A stretch of DNA of 58,464 nt from RUG12783 sp946409545 (GTDB taxonomy: Bacteria; Bacillota_I; Bacilli_A; RF39; UBA660): the NCBI GenBank assembly GCA_946409545.1, contig CAMJWT010000010.1, forward strand, positions 1 through 58,464, written 5' to 3'. The position numbers were made by a program, and so were the translations under genes. Below are positions 8,091-17,079 of the stretch, piece by piece; within the stretch, counting starts at the first letter, position 1, and every line of letters begins with the position of its first letter. The notes beneath the pieces are model-generated. The model had not been told where the DNA came from. It did not search any database and worked only from the letters and a program-made list of their open reading frames with translations.

Positions 8091-10130
8091 TTAATTAATA
8101 TTGACTGTTGCTGAAGTCGTTCTTTGATCATTAGAAATAACACTTATTGTTGTACTTCCTTTTTTATTACATACAATCTCAATAGTTTGACAAGTTGATC
8201 CATCACATATAACACCTGTTGGGGCTATTTTGTTTATCGATACATTATCATTATTTATAGAGATTTTATCTAACTTAGTATGACCATCAACTGAGAATGA
8301 TTTAATAGTAGTTACTATTTTCTCTCCTACTTTACATTTATAATTTGAAGTTGCCAATAATGATTTACCATTATTACCTGCAAAGTTATTTCTTATAACT
8401 TGATAATATTTATTTAAAGTATAACCACCATTTGAAGTTTTCATCTTAAATTTATTATTAATTGTTTCATAACTATCATTTAATAAATCTGCATATTTAT
8501 TACTATTTTTATCTAAATTATATATTAGGCCATATGATGTTGACCCAGCTGCTTTATATGTCCAGAAAGCATAACTAATTAGATTACTATCATAATATGA
8601 CATAGCATATTTCCAAACATCATAAACATCTTTCCATAAGAAATTAGTTTCTCCAATAAAGATTGGAATCTTATATTCTTTTAATTCTTTTAAGTCTTGA
8701 TCTACTTTATCTTTAATAGCTTTTTTAACATCAGCAGCAGTTCCATTTCCAGGTAAAATACTATTATTAGTAGTAAAGTAATCATGTACTGAATAAGCTA
8801 CATTTGTAAAACCATAATCACTAGGTTTCTTTAATGTTTTAATTGAATGATTAGTTACACCATTCATTGGAGATTCCATAATTATAATATGTTTATACTT
8901 AGAATTTTTTTCTTCATTTCTAATTGCATTATAAGCTTCTTTGTAAAAACTAATTAGTTTATTTTCATTAGCTCCTGGTTCATTTAATAATTCATAAGCG
9001 GCTACTGTTGGATTATCTTTGTATCTATTTGCAATTAATTTCCAAATATCGATAGCGTTATTAATGCTTCCTCGATTATCAAAGAAAGTATATCCACCTC
9101 TTTTACTTCTAATGCCACCATTATTTTGGCCACCATCTACAACATGTAAATCAATGATGACATATATTCCTCTTTTACCACATTCATTAACAATATTATC
9201 AATATGTTTAAATCTTTGTTCTAGTTTATTACCTGTAAGCATAGAATATGAATACATATAATTATTATTTTTATCACGATTGGTATCATCAAAACTAAGT
9301 TCTACAAAATAACTCCATTCAATAGGTAAGCGAATAACATTAGCTCCACTCTTTGCAATAATATCTAAGTCTTCATTACTAATAAAATTACTATAATATG
9401 ATTCATTTAAAGAGAATGTTTTTTCTGAACCAAATCTTTTATTTAACATATAATTTATTTGTAAATTATTATCAGGGTATTCTCTTTCCCATGCATCTGT
9501 TTTACTTGATGCATTTTTTATTGGTGTTAATGATATAGCTCTACTTAAATATTCCCCTAAGTTATAACCTCTTAATAATACTGTGTTTTCATTAGAAACT
9601 TTTACAAACTTAGTTCCTTTTACTTTAAGAAAATCATCGTTTGTTATTGCTTTATTAATAACTGATACATTAATTACTGCTTCGTTATAATTACTTTTTG
9701 CTTTAATAGTAACGTTACCATAATTACGACCAGTTATAATACAAGAATTATTACTTGCTTTTACTTCAGCAACCATACTATCAGAACTTTCACAAATAAG
9801 ATTATTTATCGTTCCATAAAGTTCTAATGTTTTACTATTAAAGACATATAGAGTAACCTTTTTATCTTTAAAAGATAATGTTGAATTATTATTACTATTA
9901 TTATTATTATTGTTACTATTACTGTTATTATTATTACTATTACCATTATCATTGTTATTGTTACTATTATTGTTATTGTTACTATTACTGTTATTATTGT
10001 TATCCTCTTCTTTTGGATTAACATCACTTATAGAATCATTATTTTTTCCCATCACAAAGAAAACTATTAATCCTACAATAGCTATTAAAAATAATATAAT
10101 TAAATAACTTTTTTCTCTTACTATTCTCAT
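8091..10130 (-). CDS. Membrane-anchored GH5-type glycoside hydrolase with Ig-like domains
   Basis: The 679-residue protein has an N-terminal membrane anchor (SYLIILFLIAIVGLIVFFVM, about 8-27), then an Asn/Ser linker (about 43-85), then a bacterial Ig-like domain (about 86-165). A (beta/alpha)8 GH5 catalytic domain follows: NVIRLPIEWSYF, the proton-donor motif YELLNEPG and the nucleophile strand PIFIGETNFLW. A second Ig-like domain ends the protein (about 590-679, TTIKSFSVDGHTKLDKISI and later strands). GH5 enzymes cut beta-glucans or mannans; the exact glycan cannot be read. It stands alone between two terminators. The start has no ribosome binding site and lies just after a -10 box, so it may be leaderless. 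Confidence 0.88.
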   Translation of the reverse strand: MRIVREKSYLIILFLIAIVGLIVFFVMGKNNDSISDVNPKEEDNNNNSNSNNNNNSNNNNDNGNSNNNNSNSNNNNNNSNNNSTLSFKDKKVTLYVFNSKTLELYGTINNLICESSDSMVAEVKASNNSCIITGRNYGNVTIKAKSNYNEAVINVSVINKAITNDDFLKVKGTKFVKVSNENTVLLRGYNLGEYLSRAISLTPIKNASSKTDAWEREYPDNNLQINYMLNKRFGSEKTFSLNESYYSNFISNEDLDIIAKSGANVIRLPIEWSYFVELSFDDTNRDKNNNYMYSYSMLTGNKLEQRFKHIDNIVNECGKRGIYVIIDLHVVDGGQNNGGIRSKRGGYTFFDNRGSINNAIDIWKLIANRYKDNPTVAAYELLNEPGANENKLISFYKEAYNAIRNEEKNSKYKHIIIMESPMNGVTNHSIKTLKKPSDYGFTNVAYSVHDYFTTNNSILPGNGTAADVKKAIKDKVDQDLKELKEYKIPIFIGETNFLWKDVYDVWKYAMSYYDSNLISYAFWTYKAAGSTSYGLIYNLDKNSNKYADLLNDSYETINNKFKMKTSNGGYTLNKYYQVIRNNFAGNNGKSLLATSNYKCKVGEKIVTTIKSFSVDGHTKLDKISINNDNVSINKIAPTGVICDGSTCQTIEIVCNKKGSTTISVISNDQRTTSATVNIN

Positions 10131-10136
10131 ATCATA

Positions 10137-10142
10137 ATTATA
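10137..10142 (-). promoter_or_regulatory. Minus 10 box 7 nt before the GH5 start codon
   Basis: A perfect TATAAT (minus strand, GATATAATTATGATATG) ends 6 nt before the ATG, which would place transcription start at or next to the A of the start codon. The -35 region is weak and overlaps the upstream terminator. Confidence 0.45.
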
Positions 10143-10152
10143 TCATACATAA

Positions 10153-10184
10153 TAAAAAACATAACTTCTTAATGGAAGTTAAGT
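10153..10184 (-). terminator. Terminator after the chimeric permease pseudogene
   Basis: Minus strand: ACTTAACTTC, loop CATTAA, GAAGTTATGT with one mismatch, then six T. It separates the permease remnant from the GH5 gene. Confidence 0.85.
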
Positions 10185-10190
10185 TTTATT

Positions 10191-11279
10191 TTATCCAAAC
10201 AATGTTTTTTCACTCTTATATTGTTTAATAATAAATGATAATAAGATTGATATAAATAATATTGTTGATATAATCATTAAAAGTATATTAATGATATTAA
10301 ATTCACCTTTAACAGTATCACTAAATATTATATTAAGATTTAAGAAAGGTATCATTGAATATAATGGTGTTGTTTTAAGATTCATAAAATATGATATTAA
10401 TCCTGGTAACATAACAATCATATTAATAGGAGCTAATACACTTTGAGCTTCTTTAAATGTTTTAGATTTAGATGCCATTGCAATAGTTAAACCACTTACT
10501 AAGAATGAGAATAAAATTATCTTTAAAGCAAGTATTAATAATGTAGGTACACTAAATACAATATTATATGCATGTAACATTTCATATTTATCATTTACAT
10601 AGATAAGTGCTCCCTGTGTAAGTATTAAACTTAATAATCCTGTAATTAATGAAATTGTAGTAACACCTAAATATTTACCAACAATAATACCTATACTCTT
10701 AATTTGGAATGTGAATAAAGTTTCAAGAGTTCCTCTTTCTTTTTCACCTGCCGTTGCATCCGTTGCTGGATATGTAGCTGCAATCGTTATAGCCATAATA
10801 ATATAAATAAATGAAAATTCACCTATATATTTACCAATAAAGTTTTCACTTTTTTCTTCATAATCTCCAAAGGTAATAATATCAAAGACTTCATCAGAAT
10901 TTATTCCATAGTTTTCTAAATATTCTTTTTGAAGATATTGTTTATAATTTTCAAAGTATTCATCTGCAAGCTGTAAAGTCATTGAACTAGTAGTATCATT
11001 ACGATAATACATTCCATATTTATTACCATCTCTTAATACATAAAGATTTAATTCACCATTATCAAATTGTTCTTTTAATTTTTCTTCACTTGCATATACT
11101 GGTTCAATAAATGATTGTTTAGCTAATTCTTTTTCTTTTTTAGAAAATTGATAATTAAAATCATAATTCTTTTTATCCATCTTTTCTATTAGTTTTATTT
11201 TCATTACTTTATTCATAGATACATTCTTATCTTTGTATTCATATGGAATATTAACTTCTATAACCTTACATTTATACAT
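10191..11279 (-). pseudogene. Truncated ABC-2 permease fused to an EVE-like fragment
   Basis: From about residue 40 this 362-residue frame is a diverged paralogue of the intact ABC-2 permease at 19239-20381. It shares AATYPATDATAGEKERGTL and the ending IIKQYKSEKTLFG (against IIKQYKKEETLFS). The paralogue's N-terminal region with the first membrane helix (MMMMVMPIIIPIFIVVMGYL) is missing. In its place are about 38 residues (MYKCKVIEVNIPYEYKDKN) that look like the middle of an EVE/PUA-like domain. No ribosome binding site precedes the ATG and no ATPase gene is beside it. A permease lacking its first helix and joined to a foreign cytosolic fragment is very unlikely to work. The downstream frame is still intact, so expression as a chimera is possible but not supported. 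Confidence 0.75.
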
Positions 11280-11375
11280 AATTTTTTTATAAGGTTCACA
11301 AACATATAAATATACATAATCATCAATATTTATATTACTAGATTGCTTCCATATAATTTCATCTTTATAATCATA
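11160..11375 (-). pseudogene. EVE/PUA-like domain fragment
   Basis: The frame of the chimeric permease continues upstream of its first ATG without a stop. It encodes YDYKDEIIWKQSSN, then NINIDDYVYLYV, then the residues that open the listed frame (YKCKVIEVNIPY and VSMNKVMKIKLI). The pattern W-x-Q-S, a G/D-D-x-V-Y-x-Y strand and YKCxVxEV resembles EVE-domain proteins, which bind modified nucleic-acid bases. The N-terminus is missing: the fragment stops at the hsp20 terminator. The C-terminal part of the domain is replaced by permease sequence. The family assignment is by pattern memory and needs a profile search. Confidence 0.55.
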
Positions 11376-11378
11376 ACA

Positions 11379-11404
11379 TAAAAGGAACAGATTTACTGTT
11401 CCTT
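11379..11404 (-). terminator. Terminator of hsp20
   Basis: AAGGAACAG, loop of 5, CTGTTCCTT followed by TT on the minus strand, 7 bp after the hsp20 stop. Confidence 0.8.
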
Positions 11405-11410
11405 AGATTA

Positions 11411-11839
11411 TTATTTAATAGCGATTTGTTTAACTTCATGAGATTTATCTTCGATTTGTTTCTTAGGTAATTCAATTTTTAAAATACCATTTTTAAATTC
11501 TGCATGAATATCATTTTCATTAATATCTTCACCTACATAGAAACTACGAGAGCATTCACCATAATATCTTTCACGACGAACGAACTTTTCATCTTCATCA
11601 TTCTTCTCTTCTTTATCTACTTTGGCTTTAATATTTAAATATCCTTTATTAAGTGAAATATCAATATTTTCTTTATTGAATCCTGGAAGATCAATATCAA
11701 GTAAGTATTTATCTTTCTTTTCCTTAATATCTGTCTTCATCATATTTCTTTCTCTTCTACCAAAATATTCATGTCTTGGCAAGAATTCATCTCCAAAGAA
11801 ATCATCAAACAAATCAAAATCTCTAGGTACTAACATCAT
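11411..11839 (-). CDS. Small heat-shock protein, Hsp20/alpha-crystallin family
   Basis: This ATP-independent holdase has a short N-terminal arm (VPRDFDLFDDFFGDEF), an alpha-crystallin domain (about 36-130; YLLDIDLPGFNKENIDISL, then RSFYVGEDIN) and the conserved A-x-x-x-n-G-I-L motif in AEFKNGILKIELPK. The frame is open 15 codons further upstream. The ATG at 11839 is preferred because AAAGGAAGTTGAT lies in front of it; the next ATG at 11836 is equally possible. This gives 142 residues, usual for the family. A CIRCE operator overlaps its promoter, so it is expected to be repressed by HrcA and induced by heat. Confidence 0.93.
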   Translation of the reverse strand: MMLVPRDFDLFDDFFGDEFLPRHEYFGRRERNMMKTDIKEKKDKYLLDIDLPGFNKENIDISLNKGYLNIKAKVDKEEKNDEDEKFVRRERYYGECSRSFYVGEDINENDIHAEFKNGILKIELPKKQIEDKSHEVKQIAIK

Positions 11840-11930
11840 ATATATCAACTTCCTTTCATAACGTGTTACGATTGGGTAGCACAATATAATTTAATACCTT
11901 GTAATGATTCTTAACTCTCATTACATTTTA

Positions 11931-11959
11931 ATAATAACACTATAATTAGCAGTTGTCAA
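11931..11959 (-). promoter_or_regulatory. Sigma-A promoter of hsp20
   Basis: Minus strand TTGACA (11959-11954), exactly 17 nt, then TATTAT (11936-11931). The -35 lies within the CIRCE element. Confidence 0.85.
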
Positions 11960-11972
11960 GCATGAGTGCTAA
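11946..11972 (-). promoter_or_regulatory. CIRCE operator (HrcA-binding site)
   Basis: The minus strand reads TTAGCACTC, nine bases, AACTGCTAA. The left arm matches the CIRCE consensus perfectly and the right arm 7 of 9. The 9-nt spacing is exact. It overlaps the -35 box of hsp20, so bound HrcA would block polymerase. The hrcA gene itself is not in the window. Confidence 0.9.
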
Positions 11973-12021
11973 TTATTTTAATAAAATCCTTTTATTTACA
12001 ATAATTGTAAATATTTATTAA

Positions 12022-12050
12022 TAAAAAAAAGAATGAATAATCATTCTTTT
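12022..12050 (-). terminator. Terminator of the MMPL operon
   Basis: AAAAGAATGA / TCATTCTTTT with a 4-nt loop and a T-run on the minus strand. It begins at the stop codon of the secreted helical protein gene. Confidence 0.85.
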
Positions 12051-14239
12051 TAGTTAAATAAACCTTTTATCTTGTCAATAAAACTTTCATTCTTTTCTTC
12101 TTTAATTTCAATTCTTTCTTCTTTTGTTTTATTAATAGAATCAATCATAAAGACAATTTTTGAAGTACCAGTATCATTCTTATTTATACTATCAAAAGTT
12201 TTATAATCCTTACTTAATTTCATAACAGCTTCAAATCTACTTTGGAACTTTTTAACATCACCATTTACAAGTTTACTAATCTTATTAATTCCCTCTCGAT
12301 TATATTTATCAAGTCCTTTTGATAACTCTTCCATACCATTAGTAACTTTATTTGATCCATCATTTAATAATTTAATAGATGTTGATAAAGTATTAATCGT
12401 ATTATCAATAATCATTAATTTATCACTAATATCATTCTCATATATTTTTAATACTTCACGTAATTTATTATCAACATTTTTACTATCAAATTGTTTTTCA
12501 ATAACATTTCTTACGATAATTTTAGAATAATCATAAGTATATTTACTTGCAATATCAGAAGCTGTCTTATTAATAATTTCATCAATCATATTATTAATTG
12601 ATGACTTAATATCTAAATCTAAATATGTATTATTATCAGAAATATCTTTTTTAATTGCATCAACAATTTGTTCTTTTAATACTTTTTCATAAGCAATTAA
12701 ATCTTGATTATTATTAATTAATTCTTGAAGTTTACTATTAATATTATTGATATAACTATTAATTATATTATTTAACTCTTCTTCATTAGATAAGATATTA
12801 ATTACTTTATCTGATACATCTAATTTAGATAAATAATTATTTACTTTATTCTTATTATCATTTTGAACACGATCAATAATATTCTTTGCAGTCTCATAAT
12901 CAACATTATATTCATTGGCAATTTCATTAATATATTCATCATTATAAGATAATAGATTATTCATTTCACTATTAACTTTTAACATTGTATTATTAATTGA
13001 TTCTTTAACTTTTAATATTATTTTATCTTTAATATTCTTTTCAACTAATTTTAATTCTTGATCATTTTTTAATAAATTATAAAGATTACTATTAATAATA
13101 TCGTTAACTATTACTTTAAAATTTACTTTTTTAACAACATCATTAATTTTATTATCAACTACTAATTTAGTATTTTTCTTAGTATATTCAATTAAACTTT
13201 TTTCAAGTTCACTAGAATTTTCTTTTATTAATTCAGTTGCTTCAATAACTATTTCATCTTCTAATCCACTACTAATTTTATTAATATTTTCTTCAATTAT
13301 TTTAATTAATTCTTCTTTTAAAGTATTTTTATCTTGACTACGATAATAGTTATATTTATTAGTTAATTCAACTACTCTATTATTTAGTTCATTAATACCA
13401 TTATTTATTTTTTTAGAACCATCACTTAATTTCTTAGATGATGATACAATCATATTCATATTACTTTGTAATAAATTAATATTATTATATAGTTCATTAA
13501 TCTTACTAAACTTACTTAAATTATCATTATCAAACATATTAGAAGTTGCTAGTGAATAAATAGAATTTAGAGAGAAGTTATCTGTATCATAACTAATCTC
13601 TACTTTATTGATATCTTTTAATTCATCTATTTTTAATGATTCATATAAGCCAGGGGAAGCTACAGCAACAATAAATGATGTAACCCCATTATCAACTACT
13701 TTACCATTAGTTACTTTAATATTATGATTATCTGTATTATTTAAAATAGATGTTGTAACAACGGCAAATGGTGTATAAATAGTTTCATATTTACCATTAA
13801 TATTCATTTTTTTAGATAAATGATTTTCATATTCAATAACAATTTTAATGTGACCTTTTTTAGATAACATATCATTAACATTCATTTCTTTATTATCTAA
13901 ATAATATTTAATTGATAAAGAGATTGGTAATTCTTTATCTGTTGTTCCTTGATAATAGATATCTTTATTACTTGTTTTCCATGTTAATTTATTACCATCT
14001 AAATTATATTTATCATCACTATTAATACTTTTAATATCTGATAAAGAAGTAATATCATTTATTTCATTTGGTAGATCATATAAATGTTCTGATACAGTTA
14101 TTTTATTTTCTTTACCATCACTATTTAAATTTACATAAATAGATTCTTCCTTAGTTAAAGCTAAAACACTTGTATAATTAAATAATTCACTAATTATTAT
14201 AATAGATGCAAATAACTTTCTTATAAATTTATTTTTCAT
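12050..14239 (-). CDS. Secreted long helical protein, partner of the MMPL transporter
   Basis: The 729-residue protein starts with a basic N-terminus and a hydrophobic segment (FASIIIISELFNYTSVLA) that looks like a signal peptide. Residues about 30-230 form a beta-rich domain. The rest is long helices with heptad stretches such as KKLSDGSKKINNGINELNN and KLLNDGSNKVTNGMEEL. These fit the X-X-X-Leu-X-X-Gly heptad family found in YhgE/Pip-like and MMPL-associated proteins. Its start overlaps the end of the MMPL gene by 11 bp, so the two are translationally coupled and probably work together at the membrane. A role in envelope transport or assembly is inferred. No catalytic motif is seen. Confidence 0.75.
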   Translation of the reverse strand: MKNKFIRKLFASIIIISELFNYTSVLALTKEESIYVNLNSDGKENKITVSEHLYDLPNEINDITSLSDIKSINSDDKYNLDGNKLTWKTSNKDIYYQGTTDKELPISLSIKYYLDNKEMNVNDMLSKKGHIKIVIEYENHLSKKMNINGKYETIYTPFAVVTTSILNNTDNHNIKVTNGKVVDNGVTSFIVAVASPGLYESLKIDELKDINKVEISYDTDNFSLNSIYSLATSNMFDNDNLSKFSKINELYNNINLLQSNMNMIVSSSKKLSDGSKKINNGINELNNRVVELTNKYNYYRSQDKNTLKEELIKIIEENINKISSGLEDEIVIEATELIKENSSELEKSLIEYTKKNTKLVVDNKINDVVKKVNFKVIVNDIINSNLYNLLKNDQELKLVEKNIKDKIILKVKESINNTMLKVNSEMNNLLSYNDEYINEIANEYNVDYETAKNIIDRVQNDNKNKVNNYLSKLDVSDKVINILSNEEELNNIINSYINNINSKLQELINNNQDLIAYEKVLKEQIVDAIKKDISDNNTYLDLDIKSSINNMIDEIINKTASDIASKYTYDYSKIIVRNVIEKQFDSKNVDNKLREVLKIYENDISDKLMIIDNTINTLSTSIKLLNDGSNKVTNGMEELSKGLDKYNREGINKISKLVNGDVKKFQSRFEAVMKLSKDYKTFDSINKNDTGTSKIVFMIDSINKTKEERIEIKEEKNESFIDKIKGLFN

Positions 14240-16307
14240 TTTTAATCATTCCTTTCTTAAATCCTAAAGTTGTTTTAATAATTAATTTATCAAATACTAA
14301 TAAGATGCTAGGTATTATAAACATAACAACAAGCATACTTATTATGGCTCCTCGAGACATTAGTAAACAAAGAGATGCAATCATATCAATCTTTGATACA
14401 ACATATACACCAAATGTTGCGCCAAAGAAACACATAGCACTTACAAAAATAGATGATATGGAACTTGATAAAGCATTACCAATAGCTTCTTTCTTATCTT
14501 TTCCGTTTTTCCTTTCATCTAAGTATTTAGTTGTTAATAAAATAGCATAATCAATAGTAGCTCCTAACTGAATAGTACCAATAACAATAGATGATACAAA
14601 TGGAAGTGATGTACTAGTCCAATATGGAATACCCATATTAATAAAGATGGCAAACTCAATACCCGTCACAAGAAGTACTGGAAGACTCAATGACTTTAAT
14701 ACAAAGAACATAATTAAGAAGATAACCCCAATTGATACATAATTTACATTAATAAAATCAATTGCTGTTATACTTACTAAATCATTCATTAAAGGTCCTT
14801 CACCCGCAAGAATAGCATTCTTATCATACTTTTTAATAATTGTATTTAAATCATTAATTTGCTTATTAATTTCATCAGTAGCAACTTCATAATTAGAATT
14901 AATAATAATTAATTTATATTTATCATTAACAATAATATCTCTAATTCTTTTAGGTAAAATATTTTCATTTAAACCACTATTACTTAATTGAGAAATAGAT
15001 AACACATCCCCTATTCCTGGTAACTTTTTAATTTCATCAATCATTTCATTAATTTTAAAATCATCGACATCATTACTAATTAAAATCATTTCTTGAGATA
15101 TCATATGATAATCATTTTTAAGTTTCTTTGATGCAATCGTATAACTATAATTATCGGGAATAGAACTATCAAGATTATAATAAATATTCGTTTTCTTTTG
15201 TGATAAGTAACTAGGTATTAAAAGAATTAAGAAAATAATAAAAATTAATTTATAATGTTTTAAAACAAACGGTTTAACAAACTTAAACTTAGGAACTAAA
15301 TTCTTATGTTTAGTCTTATTAATTAAATTATCAAATGTAAGAATTAAAGCAGGATATAATGTAAGAACAGTTATAACTCCAAAGATAACACCTTTAGCCA
15401 TAACAAGACCAATATCGGTACCAAGAGTTAATTTCATACTACATAAAGCAAGAAAACCGGCAATTGTGGTTAATGAACTGCCAACAACAGATACCATTGT
15501 TTCTTTAATCGCTTCTTCCATTGCCTTTTCTTTAGTTTTATATTTTCCTTTATAATATTCATATTTATGATATAAGAATATTGAAAAATCAGTTGTAACA
15601 CCAAGTTGTAGAACCGCAGCTATCGCTTTTGTAATATATGAAATATCACCAAAGATAATATTTGATCCCATATTAAATAAAATAGAAACACCAATATTAC
15701 CTAAGAGAATAAAAGGTACAATATAAGAGTCAAGTGATAATAATAGTATTACTAAACAGCAAACAACAGCAATAAAGACATATAAAAAAGTCTGACTTTC
15801 AAATAATACTCTTGTATCATGAACCATTGAACTCATACCACCAACTTTAATACTATTTGACATTTCACTAATCTTATCAATAGCAAGCATCGTCTTATCA
15901 TCACTTGTACCCGTACTAAATATTATTAATAGCAAACGAGAATCTCCAACTGCTACTTTATCAAGAACACTCTTAGGTATCATATCAAGAGGAATCTTAA
16001 TACCTGTTACATCATTAATACTTAATACTTCTGTAACACAATCAATCTTCCTAATTTCATTTTCTATTTTTGATAATTCACTATCACTTGCTCCATCAAC
16101 AATCGAAATAGAAAAAGAACCCATTTTAAACTCATCAGTTAAAATATTCTGCCCTTTCAATGTTTCTATATCATTAGGCAAATATACTAAAATATCATAA
16201 TTAGTTTTAGTAATAAAGTAACCAATAATAGAAGGTATTATTAATATTAAACTAATAAGAATAAATAACTTTTTATTCTTTACAACAAACTTTGCAAACT
16301 TATCCAT
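14229..16307 (-). CDS. MMPL/RND-superfamily exporter
   Basis: The 692-residue protein has the duplicated RND/MMPL layout. Each half has a first membrane helix (FILISLILIIPSIIGYFIT and FIIFLILLIPSY), an extracytoplasmic domain and then five helices. The proton-relay helix 4 motifs are QLGVTTDFSIFLYHKYEY (about 234-252) and QLGATIDYAILLTTKYLD (about 575-592). MMPL proteins move lipids or hydrophobic compounds using the proton gradient; the substrate is unknown. GAGGTG precedes the ATG. The TetR-family gene is divergent, and the next gene is a secreted helical partner, a common trio in Firmicutes. Confidence 0.88.
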   Translation of the reverse strand: MDKFAKFVVKNKKLFILISLILIIPSIIGYFITKTNYDILVYLPNDIETLKGQNILTDEFKMGSFSISIVDGASDSELSKIENEIRKIDCVTEVLSINDVTGIKIPLDMIPKSVLDKVAVGDSRLLLIIFSTGTSDDKTMLAIDKISEMSNSIKVGGMSSMVHDTRVLFESQTFLYVFIAVVCCLVILLLSLDSYIVPFILLGNIGVSILFNMGSNIIFGDISYITKAIAAVLQLGVTTDFSIFLYHKYEYYKGKYKTKEKAMEEAIKETMVSVVGSSLTTIAGFLALCSMKLTLGTDIGLVMAKGVIFGVITVLTLYPALILTFDNLINKTKHKNLVPKFKFVKPFVLKHYKLIFIIFLILLIPSYLSQKKTNIYYNLDSSIPDNYSYTIASKKLKNDYHMISQEMILISNDVDDFKINEMIDEIKKLPGIGDVLSISQLSNSGLNENILPKRIRDIIVNDKYKLIIINSNYEVATDEINKQINDLNTIIKKYDKNAILAGEGPLMNDLVSITAIDFINVNYVSIGVIFLIMFFVLKSLSLPVLLVTGIEFAIFINMGIPYWTSTSLPFVSSIVIGTIQLGATIDYAILLTTKYLDERKNGKDKKEAIGNALSSSISSIFVSAMCFFGATFGVYVVSKIDMIASLCLLMSRGAIISMLVVMFIIPSILLVFDKLIIKTTLGFKKGMIKNEK

Positions 16308-16414
16308 TTTTCACCTCAAGAGATAATTCTATTACTTTATTATTTTTATTCCACTCCATAATATTCATACTTGATGTTTATCCAACATTTTTATAAATAT
16401 ATATGCATATTTAT

Positions 16415-16429
16415 CATACAAAATGTATG
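16415..16429. promoter_or_regulatory. Candidate TetR operator (perfect palindrome)
   Basis: CATACA, three A, TGTATG is a perfect 6-bp inverted repeat in the 172-bp gap between the divergent MMPL and TetR genes. It ends 4 bp before the -35 box of the TetR gene. This is the place expected for an autoregulatory operator that also covers the MMPL promoter. Confidence 0.6.
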
Positions 16430-16433
16430 TTAT

Positions 16434-16462
16434 TTGACTTTTTAACAGTTAAATCCTATAAT
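16434..16462 (+). promoter_or_regulatory. Sigma-A promoter of the TetR-family gene
   Basis: TTGACT, exactly 17 nt, TATAAT. The predicted transcript starts about 10 bp before the GAGGCGAT ribosome binding site and ATG at 16480. Confidence 0.85.
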
Positions 16463-16479
16463 TATCACGAGGCGATAAA

Positions 16480-17046
16480 ATGAAAGAAAAAACAGACTTA
16501 CGAATTATTAAAACAAAAAAAATCTTATTTGATACATTAATTAAACTAATGAAACAAAAAAACTTTGAAAGAATTAAAATATCAGATATATGTGAGGAAG
16601 CTCTTATTAATAGATCTACCTTTTATGCACATTATGAAGATAAATATGATTTATTAATGGATTTATTTGAAGAACAAAAATTAGCATTATTAAAAGAATT
16701 AAACGTTAATGAAAACAAATCATTCTCAAAGAAATATTTAATGGACTTACTAAGTATCTTAATCAATCATATTGATGAAAATAAAGAAATGTATAATGCT
16801 ATTCTTGTAAATAATCGGAATGGAATATTAATTGATTTCTTAATAGACGCTACTGAAAGAGATTTCTTACAAAGAATAAAAAACGATAATAAAGTTGTTA
16901 TATCAAATATACCTATTGACACAATTGTTAAATTTTATGCTGGTGGTTTAATAAATATTGGTATATCATGGTTAACAGAAAAAGAAAAATATACTAAAGA
17001 AGAAATATTATCATACATTGATAAATTAATACCAGAAAAAATATAA
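16480..17046 (+). CDS. TetR/AcrR-family transcriptional regulator
   Basis: The 188-residue protein has an N-terminal TetR helix-turn-helix (about 6-55) with ISDICEEALINRSTFYAHYEDKYD, the hallmark recognition-helix region. Its C-terminal ligand domain resembles the DhaS-type TetR_C_7/8 group (KFYAGGLINIGISWL). It is transcribed away from the MMPL operon, with a palindrome between them, so it most likely represses that operon and itself. The ligand is unknown. Confidence 0.88.
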   Translation: MKEKTDLRIIKTKKILFDTLIKLMKQKNFERIKISDICEEALINRSTFYAHYEDKYDLLMDLFEEQKLALLKELNVNENKSFSKKYLMDLLSILINHIDENKEMYNAILVNNRNGILIDFLIDATERDFLQRIKNDNKVVISNIPIDTIVKFYAGGLINIGISWLTEKEKYTKEEILSYIDKLIPEKI

Positions 17047-17048
17047 AC

Positions 17049-17079
17049 AAAAAGAGAAAAATAATTTTTCTCTTTTTTT
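17049..17079. terminator. Bidirectional terminator between convergent genes
   Basis: A 13-bp perfect stem AAAAAGAGAAAAA / TTTTTCTCTTTTT with a 3-nt loop and T-runs on both strands. It serves the TetR gene and the XRE gene. Confidence 0.9.

Noticed and set aside
9910..10107. Plus-strand poly-Leu ORF
   Set aside because: It is the antisense of the Asn/Ser linker of the GH5 protein, produced by triplet composition alone.
16480..17046. Regulator called as part of a defence island with MMPL
   Set aside because: TetR plus MMPL plus a helical secreted protein is a regular envelope-transport set, with no nuclease, NTPase or other defence gene nearby.
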